Source: Clostridium sp. C2-6-12
GTDB taxonomy: Bacteria > Bacillota > Clostridia > Clostridiales > Clostridiaceae
DNA: 64,000 nt
Direction of reading: 5' to 3'
Assembly: GCF_009928485.1 (NCBI RefSeq)
Contig: NZ_JAABNP010000014.1
Coordinates: 62,001 to 126,000 of the forward strand
Shown: positions 17,291-25,930 of the stretch, piece by piece
How positions within the stretch are numbered: position 1 is the first letter of the stretch
Layout: every line of letters starts with the position of its first letter
Notes under the pieces: model-generated
What the model was told of the DNA's origin: nothing
The model's input: the letters and a program-made list of their open reading frames with translations, nothing else
The model's database searches: none
Made by a program: the position numbers and the translations under genes

Positions 17291-17917
17291 ATGAATAAAG
17301 TAATAGATGCAAAAGGCAAGAATTGTCCAATTCCAGTAATAATGGCAAAGAAAGAGATTGATGGTGGAAATAAAAGTTTTGCAGTTGAAGTTGATAATAA
17401 TATAGCAGTACAAAATCTTCAAAAATTAGCGAATAGTCAAGGGTTTATAACTGAAGTGAAGGAAGATAAGAATAATTTTAAAGTTTATTTTTCAAAAGAC
17501 TCAGAAATAGCTAATCAAAAAGAGGAATGTTTAGAATGCAATGAAATATTAAATAAAGTAGAAGAAAATAAAAATTCTTTAGGAGCTTGGACTGTTTTTA
17601 TAGGTAAAGAAATTATTGGTGCAGGAAACGAAGAACTTGGAAAGTCATTAATGAAAATGTACTTTTATACAATTTCAGAAGGAGAGGAATTACCGAAATC
17701 TATTTTATTTATGAATGATGGAGTAAAGGTTCCTACATTAAATGAACAAGCAATAGAACATTTGAAGGATTTAGAAAATAAAGGTGTTGAAATATTAGTA
17801 TGTGGAGCTTGTTTAAATTTTTATGGACTTGAGGAAAAACTTAAAGTTGGAAAAGTGAGCAATATGTATGATATAACAAATCAAATGAAGGAAGCTGCAA
17901 AAGTTATTACACTTTAG
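17291..17917 (+). CDS. yedF: Selenium metabolism protein YedF
   Basis: A 208-residue two-domain protein. Residues 1 to about 72 are a TusA/SirA domain with the Cys-Pro-x-Pro motif (C12). Residues about 95-208 are a DsrE-like domain with LVCGACLNFYGL near the C-terminus. YedF occurs almost only in genomes that use selenium and is often next to selD. Its Cys residues suggest that it carries persulfide or perselenide selenium, a role still inferred. selD lies 5.8 kb downstream on the same strand. Confidence 0.9.
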   Translation: MNKVIDAKGKNCPIPVIMAKKEIDGGNKSFAVEVDNNIAVQNLQKLANSQGFITEVKEDKNNFKVYFSKDSEIANQKEECLECNEILNKVEENKNSLGAWTVFIGKEIIGAGNEELGKSLMKMYFYTISEGEELPKSILFMNDGVKVPTLNEQAIEHLKDLENKGVEILVCGACLNFYGLEEKLKVGKVSNMYDITNQMKEAAKVITL

Positions 17918-18254
17918 TTATTATTTTAAATTTGATACAACATCATATCTACTGTATTATTTAATAGAAATTGTATAAATGTCGTGAAAAGCTGATTATT
18001 ACTATAAATATTTAACTATTTATATATTTAAATATGAAGATATAAATCTAGGTAAATATAAAAATATGAACCTAGGTTAATATAAATATATGTTTATATT
18101 AAACTATGAAAATATGTGATATATAAGTTCGAATTAATAATGTATCTTAACAATTCATAATGAATGGTGGAATTCCTTTAGAATTTCTATAATAATATTA
18201 GCGTACATTTTTAATCAGAACTTAAATTTTGATAAATGATAAAGAGGGATAATT
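17918..18254. other. 337-bp intergenic region, very AT-rich
   Basis: It contains tandem near-repeats of AAATATGAA/TCTAGGTAAATATA type around 18030-18110 and an imperfect hairpin GGAATTCCTTTAGAATTTC near 18170-18190. The hairpin resembles those at 50537 and 55943. No gene or clear promoter was seen. Confidence 0.4.
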
Positions 18255-18767
18255 ATGGAGAAAATTAAGAATAGCAGTTTAAAAATAAGGAAAGCAGAGC
18301 CAAAAGATGCAGAAGAAATTATATTAATGGTTAAACAGGTTATGAAGGAAACAGGCTTCTTTCCTCACACTGCAGAAGAATTTAATATAACTGTTGATAA
18401 TGAAATAGAATATATGAAAAGTACAGCACTTTTCTTATTAGCTGAAATAGATGGGAAAATAGTTGGATCAGCTACTTTAGATAGAAGTGATTTAAAAAAA
18501 TTAAAGCATAATGTTACCTTTGGAATAACTATTTTAAAAGAATACTGTGGCTTAGGTATAGGAAGTATATTAATGGAAAAGATTATTGAATATACAAAGG
18601 CTGAGGGAATTGAAAAAATAGAGCTAGAGGTTTTTGAAAATAACCTTTCAGCAATTAAGCTTTATAGGAAATTTGGATTCCTTGAAGAAGGAAGAAGAAA
18701 GAAGTTCATAAAAACAGATGAAGGCTATTTAGATATGATAATAATGGGAAGATTTATAGATAATTAA
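18255..18767 (+). CDS. GNAT family N-acetyltransferase
   Basis: A 170-residue GNAT protein. Motif A, TILKEYCGLGIGSILMEKII (about residues 95-114), is the acetyl-CoA pyrophosphate loop, and LEVFENNLSAIKLYRKFGF is motif B. It resembles RimI/YhhY-type enzymes that acetylate amino groups of metabolites or proteins; the acceptor is unknown. It starts a compact run of four genes with gaps of 14-27 bp. Confidence 0.88.
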   Translation: MEKIKNSSLKIRKAEPKDAEEIILMVKQVMKETGFFPHTAEEFNITVDNEIEYMKSTALFLLAEIDGKIVGSATLDRSDLKKLKHNVTFGITILKEYCGLGIGSILMEKIIEYTKAEGIEKIELEVFENNLSAIKLYRKFGFLEEGRRKKFIKTDEGYLDMIIMGRFIDN

Positions 18768-18788
18768 GTAAGTGAAGGAGTAAATTTA

Positions 18789-19127
18789 ATGATAGAAGAA
18801 TTAGTTCAAAAACAATTAGAGTTTTATAATAGCCATGATTTAGAGGGCTTTGTATCTACCTACGATGATAATATTGAAATCTATAATTTAGATGATAATT
18901 CAATTATGATAAAGGGTAAAGATCAATTAAGAAATAATTATAGAGAAAGATTTGAAGTATTAAAGGTACATGCAGAAATTAAAAATAGAATTGTAATAGG
19001 AAATAAAGTTATTGATCATGAAGAGGTTACAGGGTTAGAAAAAGGTAAGATAAAAAAAGCTGTGGCAGTTTATCAAGTTGAGAACAATTTTATAAAAAAA
19101 GTTTGGTTTGTTTTTGATATAAATTAG
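18789..19127 (+). CDS. NTF2-like (SnoaL / steroid-isomerase fold) protein
   Basis: A 112-residue protein with the fold signature EFYNSHDLEGFVSTYDDNIEIY, followed by the acidic/basic cone motif MIKGKDQLRNNYRERFE. Such proteins act as small isomerases or hydrolases, or only bind ligands. No catalytic pair can be assigned with confidence. It is 21 bp after the acetyltransferase gene. Confidence 0.78.
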   Translation: MIEELVQKQLEFYNSHDLEGFVSTYDDNIEIYNLDDNSIMIKGKDQLRNNYRERFEVLKVHAEIKNRIVIGNKVIDHEEVTGLEKGKIKKAVAVYQVENNFIKKVWFVFDIN

Positions 19128-19153
19128 ATTAAACTTTTTGTAAGGAGAAAACA

Positions 19154-19612
19154 ATGAGCAGATCTGAAAAAGCCATAGTAACAGTACTCGGAATGGTTTA
19201 TGACGGGGATAGGATCTTGTTACAAAATAGAATTAAGAAAGATTGGCGTGGATTTACGTTTCCAGGAGGACATGTTGAAAAGGAAGAATCTTTTGTTCAG
19301 GCAATTATCCGTGAAATTTACGAGGAAACAGGTTTAGCTATAAGGGAACCTAAACTATGTGGAGTTAAGCAATTTCAAACAGACGAAGATGAAAGGTATA
19401 TTGTTTTGTTGTTTAAGACTGATAAATTTGAAGGAACTTTAACTTCTTCTGAAGAGGGAGAAATGAAATGGATTCATAGAGATTCTTTAAAGGATTATAA
19501 GTTAGTAGAGGATTTTATGGAATTATTAAAAGTTTTTGATTCAGATGGTTATAGTGAATTTATGTATGAACGCAACAAGTTAGGTGAAGATTGGATAGTT
19601 AAGTTATATTAA
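19154..19612 (+). CDS. NUDIX hydrolase (MutT/YtkD-like)
   Basis: A 152-residue NUDIX protein. The Nudix box runs from GGHVEKEESF through REIYEETGL (about residues 37-58), with the REx2EE metal-binding core intact. These enzymes hydrolyse nucleoside diphosphates linked to another group, such as oxidised dGTP or nucleotide sugars. It is followed after 14 bp by a second NUDIX gene of different sequence, so the pair is not a recent duplication. Confidence 0.88.
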   Translation: MSRSEKAIVTVLGMVYDGDRILLQNRIKKDWRGFTFPGGHVEKEESFVQAIIREIYEETGLAIREPKLCGVKQFQTDEDERYIVLLFKTDKFEGTLTSSEEGEMKWIHRDSLKDYKLVEDFMELLKVFDSDGYSEFMYERNKLGEDWIVKLY

Positions 19613-19626
19613 TTAAGGAGGCAAAA

Positions 19627-20106
19627 ATGAGTATTAGAAGTACAGCAAAAGCAATTATTTTAAATGAAAACCAAATATTATTAAATAAGTGTTTTGATGA
19701 GTATCATGGAAGTTATTATTCATTGCCAGGTGGTGGGCAGGACACATACGAAACCTTGCATGAGGCTGTAATAAGAGAATGTCTTGAAGAAACTGGATAT
19801 AATGTTATACCTGTGAGATTTTCAGCCTTGTATGAAGAAATATGTGAAAATCCTAAAACCATAGAATTGTACCCAGAATATATTCATAAAATGTATCATA
19901 TTTTTATTTGCAAACTAAAAAATAAAGAAACAGTTAGTCCTACAGAAATAGATGATATGCAACTTAAAAGTGAATGGATTAATATTAGCGATTTAAAGAA
20001 AATACGTATTATGCCTGATTTTTTAAATGATAATATTTTAGAAATGATACATAGCGAAGTTCCTAAATTTTATGGGGCTGACCATATAGCATATAATCAT
20101 GGCTAA
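19627..20106 (+). CDS. NUDIX hydrolase
   Basis: A 159-residue NUDIX protein with the box GGGQDTYETLHEAVIRECLEE (split here as GGGQDTYETL and EAVIRECLEETGY, about 36-58). The REx2EE core is REcLEE. The domain starts directly with STAKAIILNENQILLNK, with no added domain. AAGGAGG precedes the ATG. The substrate is unknown. Confidence 0.87.
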   Translation: MSIRSTAKAIILNENQILLNKCFDEYHGSYYSLPGGGQDTYETLHEAVIRECLEETGYNVIPVRFSALYEEICENPKTIELYPEYIHKMYHIFICKLKNKETVSPTEIDDMQLKSEWINISDLKKIRIMPDFLNDNILEMIHSEVPKFYGADHIAYNHG

Positions 20107-20160
20107 AAATATTTGATTTAACTTTCTTAAAAAAATAATAATTGATATGGGGGGAAGGCT

Positions 20161-20451
20161 TTGAAAGCATCATTTATAATTGGATTATTTTTTGTAATTA
20201 TAGCAAATTTAATAGGTTTTTTCCTAAATGATTATACTATAACATTAAAAATAACGGGTATTATTGTTGCTGGTGCTTTTATTGTAGCAGGCATATTAAA
20301 TGGATCATTCATTAGTGGAGAAATGTATAGAAATAATTTTTTGAGTGAAACAAAAGATGACAGAAATAACAAGATGAAAATAATAAAATATGTATTATTA
20401 TTTTCAATACCCAACTTATTGTCTATTATAGTATTGTTGATTATAAAATAA
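20161..20451 (+). CDS. DUF5316 small membrane protein
   Basis: 96 residues with three predicted membrane spans (about 4-20, 30-47, 74-93). Between the second and third spans is the polar motif SGEMYRNNFLSETKDDRNNK, which marks DUF5316. Translation starts at TTG after a very strong GGGGGGAAGG site. No function is known. It closes the GNAT/NUDIX run and is followed by a terminator. Confidence 0.75.
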   Translation: MKASFIIGLFFVIIANLIGFFLNDYTITLKITGIIVAGAFIVAGILNGSFISGEMYRNNFLSETKDDRNNKMKIIKYVLLFSIPNLLSIIVLLIIK

Positions 20452-20471
20452 TATTAGCCTAGTATGCCTAT

Positions 20472-20506
20472 AGAGCTGTCCTAATTAGTGGATAGCTCTT
20501 TTTTTC
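20472..20506 (+). terminator. Terminator after the DUF5316 gene
   Basis: AGAGCTGTCC and GGATAGCTCT pair around TAATTAGT and are followed by seven or more T. Confidence 0.85.
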
Positions 20507-20529
20507 TGTTGTTATTAATTTGGTCACTA

Positions 20530-20555
20530 TATGCTAAAGTAATAATTTTAGCATA
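20530..20555. repeat. Isolated inverted repeat
   Basis: TATGCTAAA (20530-20538) and TTTAGCATA (20547-20555) are perfect 9-bp arms. They may be an operator or a weak terminator. The rest of the gap to 20811 is AT-rich without a gene. Confidence 0.4.
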
Positions 20556-20810
20556 ATGTTTATTAAAAAGCTTTTGGAAATAATAAATGACATAAAATGT
20601 AGAATAAAGAAGGAAATAAAGGGAAAATGAAGGTAAATTTATAAAGGAAAAAATATGTAGATGTAGAAATATATTAAATATAGCATAAGGTTAGAAAAAT
20701 TTTAAAATAACTATCGAAAAGTAAATGTTCACCAACAATTTAAACATAATAATAGGTTTGTAGAGCTTAATTAATTTATAAACAGTACATTAATGAGGAG
20801 TAAGATTGCT

Positions 20811-21215
20811 ATGGTAAAGAATGTGAATTTAAAATTTTCTAAAAAAATAAATAGTAATTTGGATGAATACTCAAAAACAATTATGGATTTGCAGCTTATA
20901 ATACAACCACAATTGATAATAAAATATAATAAAATACAAAAAGAAAAATTTTTGGAAGATATAAAAACCAATTTAAGCTTTTTATCATCAGCTATAAGAA
21001 TTGATAGCAAAGAAGTTTATCTTAATTATATAAAATGGCTTGCTAAATTAATGAAAAAAATTAAAATTCCTATGGAGGAATTACTTATTAGTTTCAAATG
21101 TATGAAACAGGTTCTAAATAACGAATTGATTTTAGAAGATCATTTTACTGTTGATGAATATATAGATGAGAGTATTAAAAAACTAATTGATATTTATGAA
21201 AGAGAAGAAGAGTAA
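20811..21215 (+). CDS. N-terminal fragment of a B12-binding sensor protein, ended by an in-frame TAA
   Basis: An all-helical domain of about 134 residues, with LNYIKWLAKLMKKIKIPMEE resembling the sensory helices found before B12-binding domains and in RsbR-type proteins. The TAA at 21213-21215 is followed, in the same frame and with no further stop, by codons leading straight into the B12-binding domain at 21249. The two ORFs therefore look like one ancestral gene of about 360 codons cut by a single stop. The start at 20811 has TGAGGAG 10 nt upstream. It could be a pseudogene half or a separately made partner. Confidence 0.6.
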   Translation: MVKNVNLKFSKKINSNLDEYSKTIMDLQLIIQPQLIIKYNKIQKEKFLEDIKTNLSFLSSAIRIDSKEVYLNYIKWLAKLMKKIKIPMEELLISFKCMKQVLNNELILEDHFTVDEYIDESIKKLIDIYEREEE

Positions 21216-21248
21216 AATAGTGAAATATGTATTGAAGCTAGGGAATTT

Positions 21249-21896
21249 TTGAATTATTTACTGAATTTTGAAAAGCAAAAGGCAGCTAAATTTATTTTAG
21301 ATAAGCTAGAAAATAATGTAGATATAAGAGAAGTTTATATTAAATACCTTCAAGGTGCACTTTATGAAATAGGTGATTTATGGATGAATGGAAAGATATC
21401 TATTGCAAAAGAGCACTACTGCACAGCTCTTATTCAACATATTGTATCACTTATTTATCCATACTTGTTTCAAAATAGCACTAATAAAGGAAAAGTAATG
21501 TTTTCTGTAAGTGCAGGTAATGAATTACATGAAATTGGAATTAGAATGGTTACAGATTTTTTTGAATTAGATGGATGGGATACTTATTATTTAGGAGCAA
21601 ATCTGCCAATACAGGCTATCATTAGAGAATTAAAGGAGAAAAAAGTTGATCTTCTTGCAATTTCAATAACAATGGGAAATAATATTCAATTTGCAACGGA
21701 TTTAATAAGTAATATTAGAAGTAATGAAGCTTTAAGGGATATTAAGATTATAGTTGGAGGACGCATTTTTAACCAAGTAAAGGGCCTTTGGAAAAAGACT
21801 AATGCTGATGGGTATGGGGAAAATGCATATGAATCAGTTAGAATAGGAAATGAATTAGTGGAGAAGCAAGAGCGTTATATGGTAAAGGAAGGATGA
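21249..21896 (+). CDS. Cobalamin-binding domain protein (C-terminal part of the interrupted sensor)
   Basis: 215 residues from a weak TTG start. Residues about 5-85 form the helical cap (B12-binding-2), with YIKYLQGALYEIGDLWMNGKI as its typical core. The Rossmann-like B12 domain follows: ELHEIG stands at the DxHxxG position, with Glu for Asp but His kept, then YYLGANLP and VGGRIFNQ. Methionine-synthase-like domains of this type bind methyl- or adenosylcobalamin, and without a methyltransferase nearby a sensing role is likely. The frame joins upstream to 20811-21215 through an in-frame TAA. The GGDEF gene follows after 1 bp. Confidence 0.7.
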   Translation: MNYLLNFEKQKAAKFILDKLENNVDIREVYIKYLQGALYEIGDLWMNGKISIAKEHYCTALIQHIVSLIYPYLFQNSTNKGKVMFSVSAGNELHEIGIRMVTDFFELDGWDTYYLGANLPIQAIIRELKEKKVDLLAISITMGNNIQFATDLISNIRSNEALRDIKIIVGGRIFNQVKGLWKKTNADGYGENAYESVRIGNELVEKQERYMVKEG

Positions 21897-21897
21897 T

Positions 21898-22800
21898 ATG
21901 AATGCATGTAACAATATAAATAACTTTGCAATTTCATGTGATGAAAATGGGAATATTCTAAGTATAATAAGTAAAGGTAATATTGAAAAGATTTTTAATG
22001 TGGGAAATAATTTATATGAATATATAGAGGCAAAATCTAATGAAAAATATTTTGATTTTCTAAAGGCCATAAGAACTAAAGGATATGTGATTGATTTTGA
22101 AGTTAATTTTAATTTTAAAGGGAATAGTTTGTATATGAGTTTAAATGGAATTTATGAAAAAAGTAAGATTCTTATATTTGGATTATGTCCACATATTGAA
22201 TTAAATGAAATTTTAAATGATGTTTTAAGAATGAATAGTTCATATGTAAATCAACTAAGAAGCAAAATAAAAGATTATTACTTAAACAATGAAAATTTAG
22301 ATCAATCAGTATATTCTGAAATATCAAGATTGAATAATGAGTTGATAAATTCTAAAAGAGTTATAGAAAAGCAGAATGCAAAGCTTTTGGAATATACAAA
22401 GTCCCTAGAAAATATAGCTCTATTAGATTCTTTAACAGGTGCTTATAATAGAAGAGGTTTTAATATAAAAATTAATGAATATGCTGAGAGAATAAGAAAA
22501 GATAATTCTGTAATAGTATTAACAGCCATTGATTTTGATAATTTTAAAATGGTAAATGACAAATTTGGACATTCAAGTGGAGATGAGTTACTGCAAAAAT
22601 TTGTAGTGATTTGTAAGGATATTCTAAGAAAGGATTTAGATTTAATTTTTAGAATAGGCGGAGATGAATTTATAATTATGAGTTTAAATATAAATGAAGA
22701 AGAAGCTACAAAATTTATAGAGGAAATAAATAAACAATTTAAAAAATGTACAAAAATATCAGAATTGTCTTATGGAATAATAGGTATTAAAGCAAGCTAA
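21898..22800 (+). CDS. GGDEF diguanylate cyclase with a premature stop
   Basis: Residues 1 to about 120 look like a weak PAS-type sensor, then a coiled segment, then a GGDEF domain from LLDSLTGAYNRRGF (about 180) through FRIGGDEF (the catalytic loop). It would make c-di-GMP from two GTP. The reading frame stops at TAA (22798-22800) within the last part of the domain. The same frame then continues for 31 codons (22801-22896) as NDFDIDKYLKEVDEKMYSFK, the usual C-terminal helix of GGDEF proteins. That helix is therefore lost or made only by read-through. It follows the B12 sensor by 1 bp, so the input was probably cobalamin-linked. Confidence 0.75.
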   Translation: MNACNNINNFAISCDENGNILSIISKGNIEKIFNVGNNLYEYIEAKSNEKYFDFLKAIRTKGYVIDFEVNFNFKGNSLYMSLNGIYEKSKILIFGLCPHIELNEILNDVLRMNSSYVNQLRSKIKDYYLNNENLDQSVYSEISRLNNELINSKRVIEKQNAKLLEYTKSLENIALLDSLTGAYNRRGFNIKINEYAERIRKDNSVIVLTAIDFDNFKMVNDKFGHSSGDELLQKFVVICKDILRKDLDLIFRIGGDEFIIMSLNINEEEATKFIEEINKQFKKCTKISELSYGIIGIKAS

Positions 22801-22896
22801 ATCATAAATGATTTCGACATTGATAAATATTTAAAAGAAGTTGATGAAAAGATGTATTCTTTCAAGCGGAACAAAAAGAAAGGCTTATTAAAATAG
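22801..22896 (+). pseudogene. Detached C-terminal end of the GGDEF domain
   Basis: Thirty-one codons in frame with the preceding gene, ending in TAG at 22894-22896. They encode the DIDKYLKEVDEKMYSFKR helix expected at the end of GGDEF domains. There is no start codon of its own with a ribosome site. Confidence 0.65.
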
Positions 22897-22964
22897 TTAA
22901 AAGTTGAAAAATAATGTTTAATTTTATAACTTAATTCAGTATTATTTTAATTGGAGGGATTTTA

Positions 22965-23621
22965 ATGATTGATTCAAAAGGATGGGAATGGGAAAAAGCA
23001 AACCAATCACCTTGGTTAATACCAGCTGAGGATGTTTATTATCTTGCAAATAAATGGTCAGCTTTAGGGTATAAAAAAGTTTTGGATTTGGGCGCTGGAT
23101 TAGGAAGACATTCAATATTTTTTGCACAAAATGGTTTTGATGTATCATCTATAGATATATCGGATTATGGTGTGAATTACTTGAAAGAATGGGCAAGGAA
23201 AGAAAATTTAGATATTGACGCGAGAACAGGGGATATGGTTACATTACCATATGAGGATAATTCCTTTGATTGTGTATTTGTTTATCATGCTATATCACAT
23301 GCTGATTCAGAAGGTATAAAGAAGATTATAAGTGAAATAGAACGAGTTCTAAAGCAAGGCGGAGAAATATATACTTCAATGTGTTCTAAAGAATCTTGGG
23401 ATTTCAGTAAGTCTGGGTTTCCTAAAATTGATGATAACACAGTATTAAATAAAGAAGAAGGACCAGAAAATGATGTTCCTCATTTTTATGCTAATCTTGA
23501 AGATATTTTAAATTTATTTAGCAATTTTAATATTGAAAAAGTGCGCCATATTGATTATTGTTATATGAATGATAAAAAACAAGATAATAAATATTTTTAT
23601 ATAAGTGGACAGAAAAAATAG
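22965..23621 (+). CDS. Class I SAM-dependent methyltransferase
   Basis: A 218-residue Rossmann methyltransferase. Motif I is VLDLGAGLGRHSIFFAQNGF (about 40-59), the acidic SAM-ribose residue lies in SSIDIS, motif II is the TLPYEDNSFDCVFVYHAISH region, and RVLKQGGEIY is the post-motif strand. It resembles the UbiE/Tam group of small-molecule methyltransferases, with no substrate assigned. GGAGGGATTTTA precedes the ATG. Confidence 0.85.
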   Translation: MIDSKGWEWEKANQSPWLIPAEDVYYLANKWSALGYKKVLDLGAGLGRHSIFFAQNGFDVSSIDISDYGVNYLKEWARKENLDIDARTGDMVTLPYEDNSFDCVFVYHAISHADSEGIKKIISEIERVLKQGGEIYTSMCSKESWDFSKSGFPKIDDNTVLNKEEGPENDVPHFYANLEDILNLFSNFNIEKVRHIDYCYMNDKKQDNKYFYISGQKK

Positions 23622-23688
23622 GTAATAGACAATTGATTAAAATAAATAACTAATGATAGAACCTATATATTAGGAGGGATAATGCTAT

Positions 23689-24726
23689 ATGACAGACAAA
23701 ATAAAACTTACAAGTTTAACTAAAACTTCAGGCTGTGCAGCTAAAATAGGTCCAGGAATTCTTCATGAGGCTTTAAGCAGTTTACCTAAATTTCAACATC
23801 CTAATCTTTTGGTAGGTTTTGAAACTAATGATGATGCTTGTGTATATAAGATAAATGATGATACAGTAGCTATCCAAACAGTAGATTTTTTTCCACCAAT
23901 GGTTGATGATCCATATACTTTTGGTCAGATTGCAGCAGCTAATGCTTTAAGTGATATTTATGCAATGGGAGGAAACCCTGCAACTGCTATGAATTTGCTT
24001 TGCTTCCCATCTTGCTTGGATATATCTATTATGAGAGAAATACTTTCAGGTGGATATGCTAAAGTTAAGGAAGCTGGTGCTGTTATTGCAGGAGGGCATA
24101 CTATAGCTGATCCAACACCTAAATATGGACTTAGCGTTACTGGTTTTGCACATCCAAGAGAAATTCTTTCAAATTGCAATGCAAAAACTGGAGATGTTTT
24201 GATACTTACAAAACCTTTAGGCCTTGGAATAATGAATACTGCGGCAAAAGCAGAATTGCTTAATGAAGGTAAAATCAATGAAATTACAGCCATAATGTGT
24301 ACTTTAAATAAATATGCTAAAGAATGTATGAATGGGCTAGAAGTAAATGCGTGTACAGACATAACTGGTTTTAGTTTGATTGGACACAGCTTCGAAATGG
24401 CTAATGGAAGTAATAAGACTATTGAAATTTTCAGTGATTCAGTTCCTATCATTGGAGAAGCTTTAGAATATGCTAAAATGGGAATTATTCCAGAAGGTAT
24501 GTATAATAATCTGGATTATTTAAAAGATAAGTTTACTTTAAACTTAAATATTTCCCAGGAAATGCAGGATGTATTATTAGATCCACAAACCTCTGGGGGG
24601 CTTTTAATTTCACTTCCTGAAAAAAATGCTAAAGAATATTTAGCTAGAATAGGTGAATTTACAGCTCATGCTAAAGTTATTGGACAGGTTATTGATAAAG
24701 GCCAGGTAGATATAGTTATTAGATAG
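23689..24726 (+). CDS. selD: Selenide, water dikinase
   Basis: A 345-residue enzyme that makes selenophosphate from selenide and ATP. The glycine-rich N-terminus has SGCAAKIGPG with C16 and K19, matching the essential Cys and Lys; Cys is encoded by TGT, so this is not a selenocysteine version. DDACVYKI, the TVDFFPP metal-site region, DIYAMGG and GGHTIADPTPKYG follow. No selA, selB or tRNA-Sec is seen here, while yqeB, yqeC, yedF and a molybdenum hydroxylase are. Selenophosphate may therefore feed the labile selenium cofactor. The start has GGAGGGATAATGCTAT upstream. Confidence 0.93.
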   Translation: MTDKIKLTSLTKTSGCAAKIGPGILHEALSSLPKFQHPNLLVGFETNDDACVYKINDDTVAIQTVDFFPPMVDDPYTFGQIAAANALSDIYAMGGNPATAMNLLCFPSCLDISIMREILSGGYAKVKEAGAVIAGGHTIADPTPKYGLSVTGFAHPREILSNCNAKTGDVLILTKPLGLGIMNTAAKAELLNEGKINEITAIMCTLNKYAKECMNGLEVNACTDITGFSLIGHSFEMANGSNKTIEIFSDSVPIIGEALEYAKMGIIPEGMYNNLDYLKDKFTLNLNISQEMQDVLLDPQTSGGLLISLPEKNAKEYLARIGEFTAHAKVIGQVIDKGQVDIVIR

Positions 24727-24737
24727 TCAATATAATT

Positions 24738-24775
24738 ATCGCATTGTTCTATTGTGAGAATGGTGCGATTTTTTT
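24738..24775 (+). terminator. Terminator of selD
   Basis: ATCGCA...TGCGAT closes a stem (TTGTTCT with AGAATGG inside), followed by seven T. Confidence 0.8.
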
Positions 24776-24847
24776 ATATATTTTATAGGAAAGGTAAATT
24801 ATTAAGTCATTGTACTTTAACAAGGAATAAAGAAGAAATAGAATAAA

Positions 24848-24876
24848 TTGACAAATGAACATTTGTTCTGTATCAT
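24848..24876 (+). promoter_or_regulatory. Promoter overlapped by a TetR-type palindrome
   Basis: TTGACA (24848-24853), 17 bp and TATCAT (24871-24876). The spacer and -35 contain ACAAATG-AA-CATTTGT (24851-24866), a perfect 7-bp inverted repeat well placed for a repressor. No TetR gene is near. Confidence 0.65.
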
Positions 24877-24910
24877 ATATTGTAGAAATATTTTACAAGA
24901 GGTTTAGTAT

Positions 24911-25060
24911 ATGAATATTGAAATGAAGCATAAAAAAATAATAGAAATTGTTCCAGATAAACTGTATACGAAGAAAGCAAAAGAAATAGGCAAAGAAAGA
25001 CTTAAATTTATGGATGAATATTTTAGCAGATTATATTCGGAAATTGAAGGCATTAATTAA
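24911..25060 (+). CDS. 49-residue protein resembling the tail of an HD-domain hydrolase
   Basis: The ORF begins at ATG 24911 after AAGAGG and ends at TAA 25058-25060. Residues 12-46 (VPDKLYTKKAKEIGKERLKF, then MDEYFSRLYSEIEG) look like the C-terminal helices of HD-family phosphohydrolases, without any HD motif. The regulated promoter just upstream suggests transcription. It is either a truncated remnant or a small protein in its own right. Confidence 0.45.
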   Translation: MNIEMKHKKIIEIVPDKLYTKKAKEIGKERLKFMDEYFSRLYSEIEGIN

Positions 25061-25143
25061 ATACATTTAAATTTATAAACTTATAATATTTCTTAAAAAT
25101 GTAGGGTATAAGAGAAAGTTAATGTATAGAAAGGAAGATTTTT

Positions 25144-25926
25144 ATGAAAGAGTATGTAGTAGATAATTTGAATAATAAAATGAGATATCATGATTTTCCA
25201 GGTGAAGATACGCCAATAATATTTATTCATGGCTTAGGATGTGCAGGTTCTTTTGATTATCCCGAGGTGGCGGCACAAACTGATTTAATTAACCATAGAA
25301 GAATATTAGTGGATTTACTTGGAAGTGGATTTAGTGATAAGCCAGAGGCCTTTCCATATACAGTGAAGGCACATGCAGATTATTTATTTGAATTTGTTCA
25401 AGAACTAAAGCTTGATAAAGTTATTATTTTCGGACACAGCTTGGGAGGACCTGTAGCAATTGAACTTGCGCATAAATGCAGAGATATTGTTGAAGCTATT
25501 ATCTTAAGTGAATCAAATTTAGACAAAAGTAAACCAGGGGCACCAACATATGAGTTTGGCTCCTATGAAGAAGAGGATTTTGTAAATTCCATATATGATG
25601 AAGTTGTTATTGAAAATTCAAGAAAAAATTCTATGTGGGCAGCTACCTTATCTGTATGGTCTCCAGAAGCAGTAAGCAGAATTTCAAAGTCAGCAATTGC
25701 TGGAGGAATACCGTCATGGCGCGAAGTATTATATTCTCTAAAATGTTCTAGAACGTTTATCTTTGGGGAAGAATCTTTGCCAGATGATGATAAAAATGAA
25801 TTAGATAAACAAGGAATAAATATTGAAATTGTAAAAGATGCAGGTCATTCTATGGCTTGGGAGAATCCAAAGGGATTAGCGGAAGCTATAGGTAAAGGCA
25901 TAATTTATTCAAGAAAAAATGCTTAA
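25144..25926 (+). CDS. Alpha/beta hydrolase
   Basis: A 260-residue alpha/beta-hydrolase. FIHGLGCAG gives the oxyanion HG motif, VDLLGSGFSDKPE is the typical loop, and IFGHSLGGPVA is the nucleophile elbow with Ser near residue 100. The catalytic His lies in DAGHSMAWENP near the C-terminus, and the acid is probably in the FGEESLPDDD stretch. Esterases, lactonases and C-C hydrolases share this pattern, so the substrate is open. A terminator follows. Confidence 0.87.
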   Translation: MKEYVVDNLNNKMRYHDFPGEDTPIIFIHGLGCAGSFDYPEVAAQTDLINHRRILVDLLGSGFSDKPEAFPYTVKAHADYLFEFVQELKLDKVIIFGHSLGGPVAIELAHKCRDIVEAIILSESNLDKSKPGAPTYEFGSYEEEDFVNSIYDEVVIENSRKNSMWAATLSVWSPEAVSRISKSAIAGGIPSWREVLYSLKCSRTFIFGEESLPDDDKNELDKQGINIEIVKDAGHSMAWENPKGLAEAIGKGIIYSRKNA

Positions 25927-25930
25927 TAGA

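Noticed and set aside
19154..20106. Recent tandem duplication of the two NUDIX genes
   Set aside because: Outside the Nudix box the proteins differ in length and sequence, so they are not recent copies.
23689..23760. Selenocysteine at the SelD active site
   Set aside because: The codon for residue 16 is TGT (Cys), and no in-frame TGA occurs in the gene.
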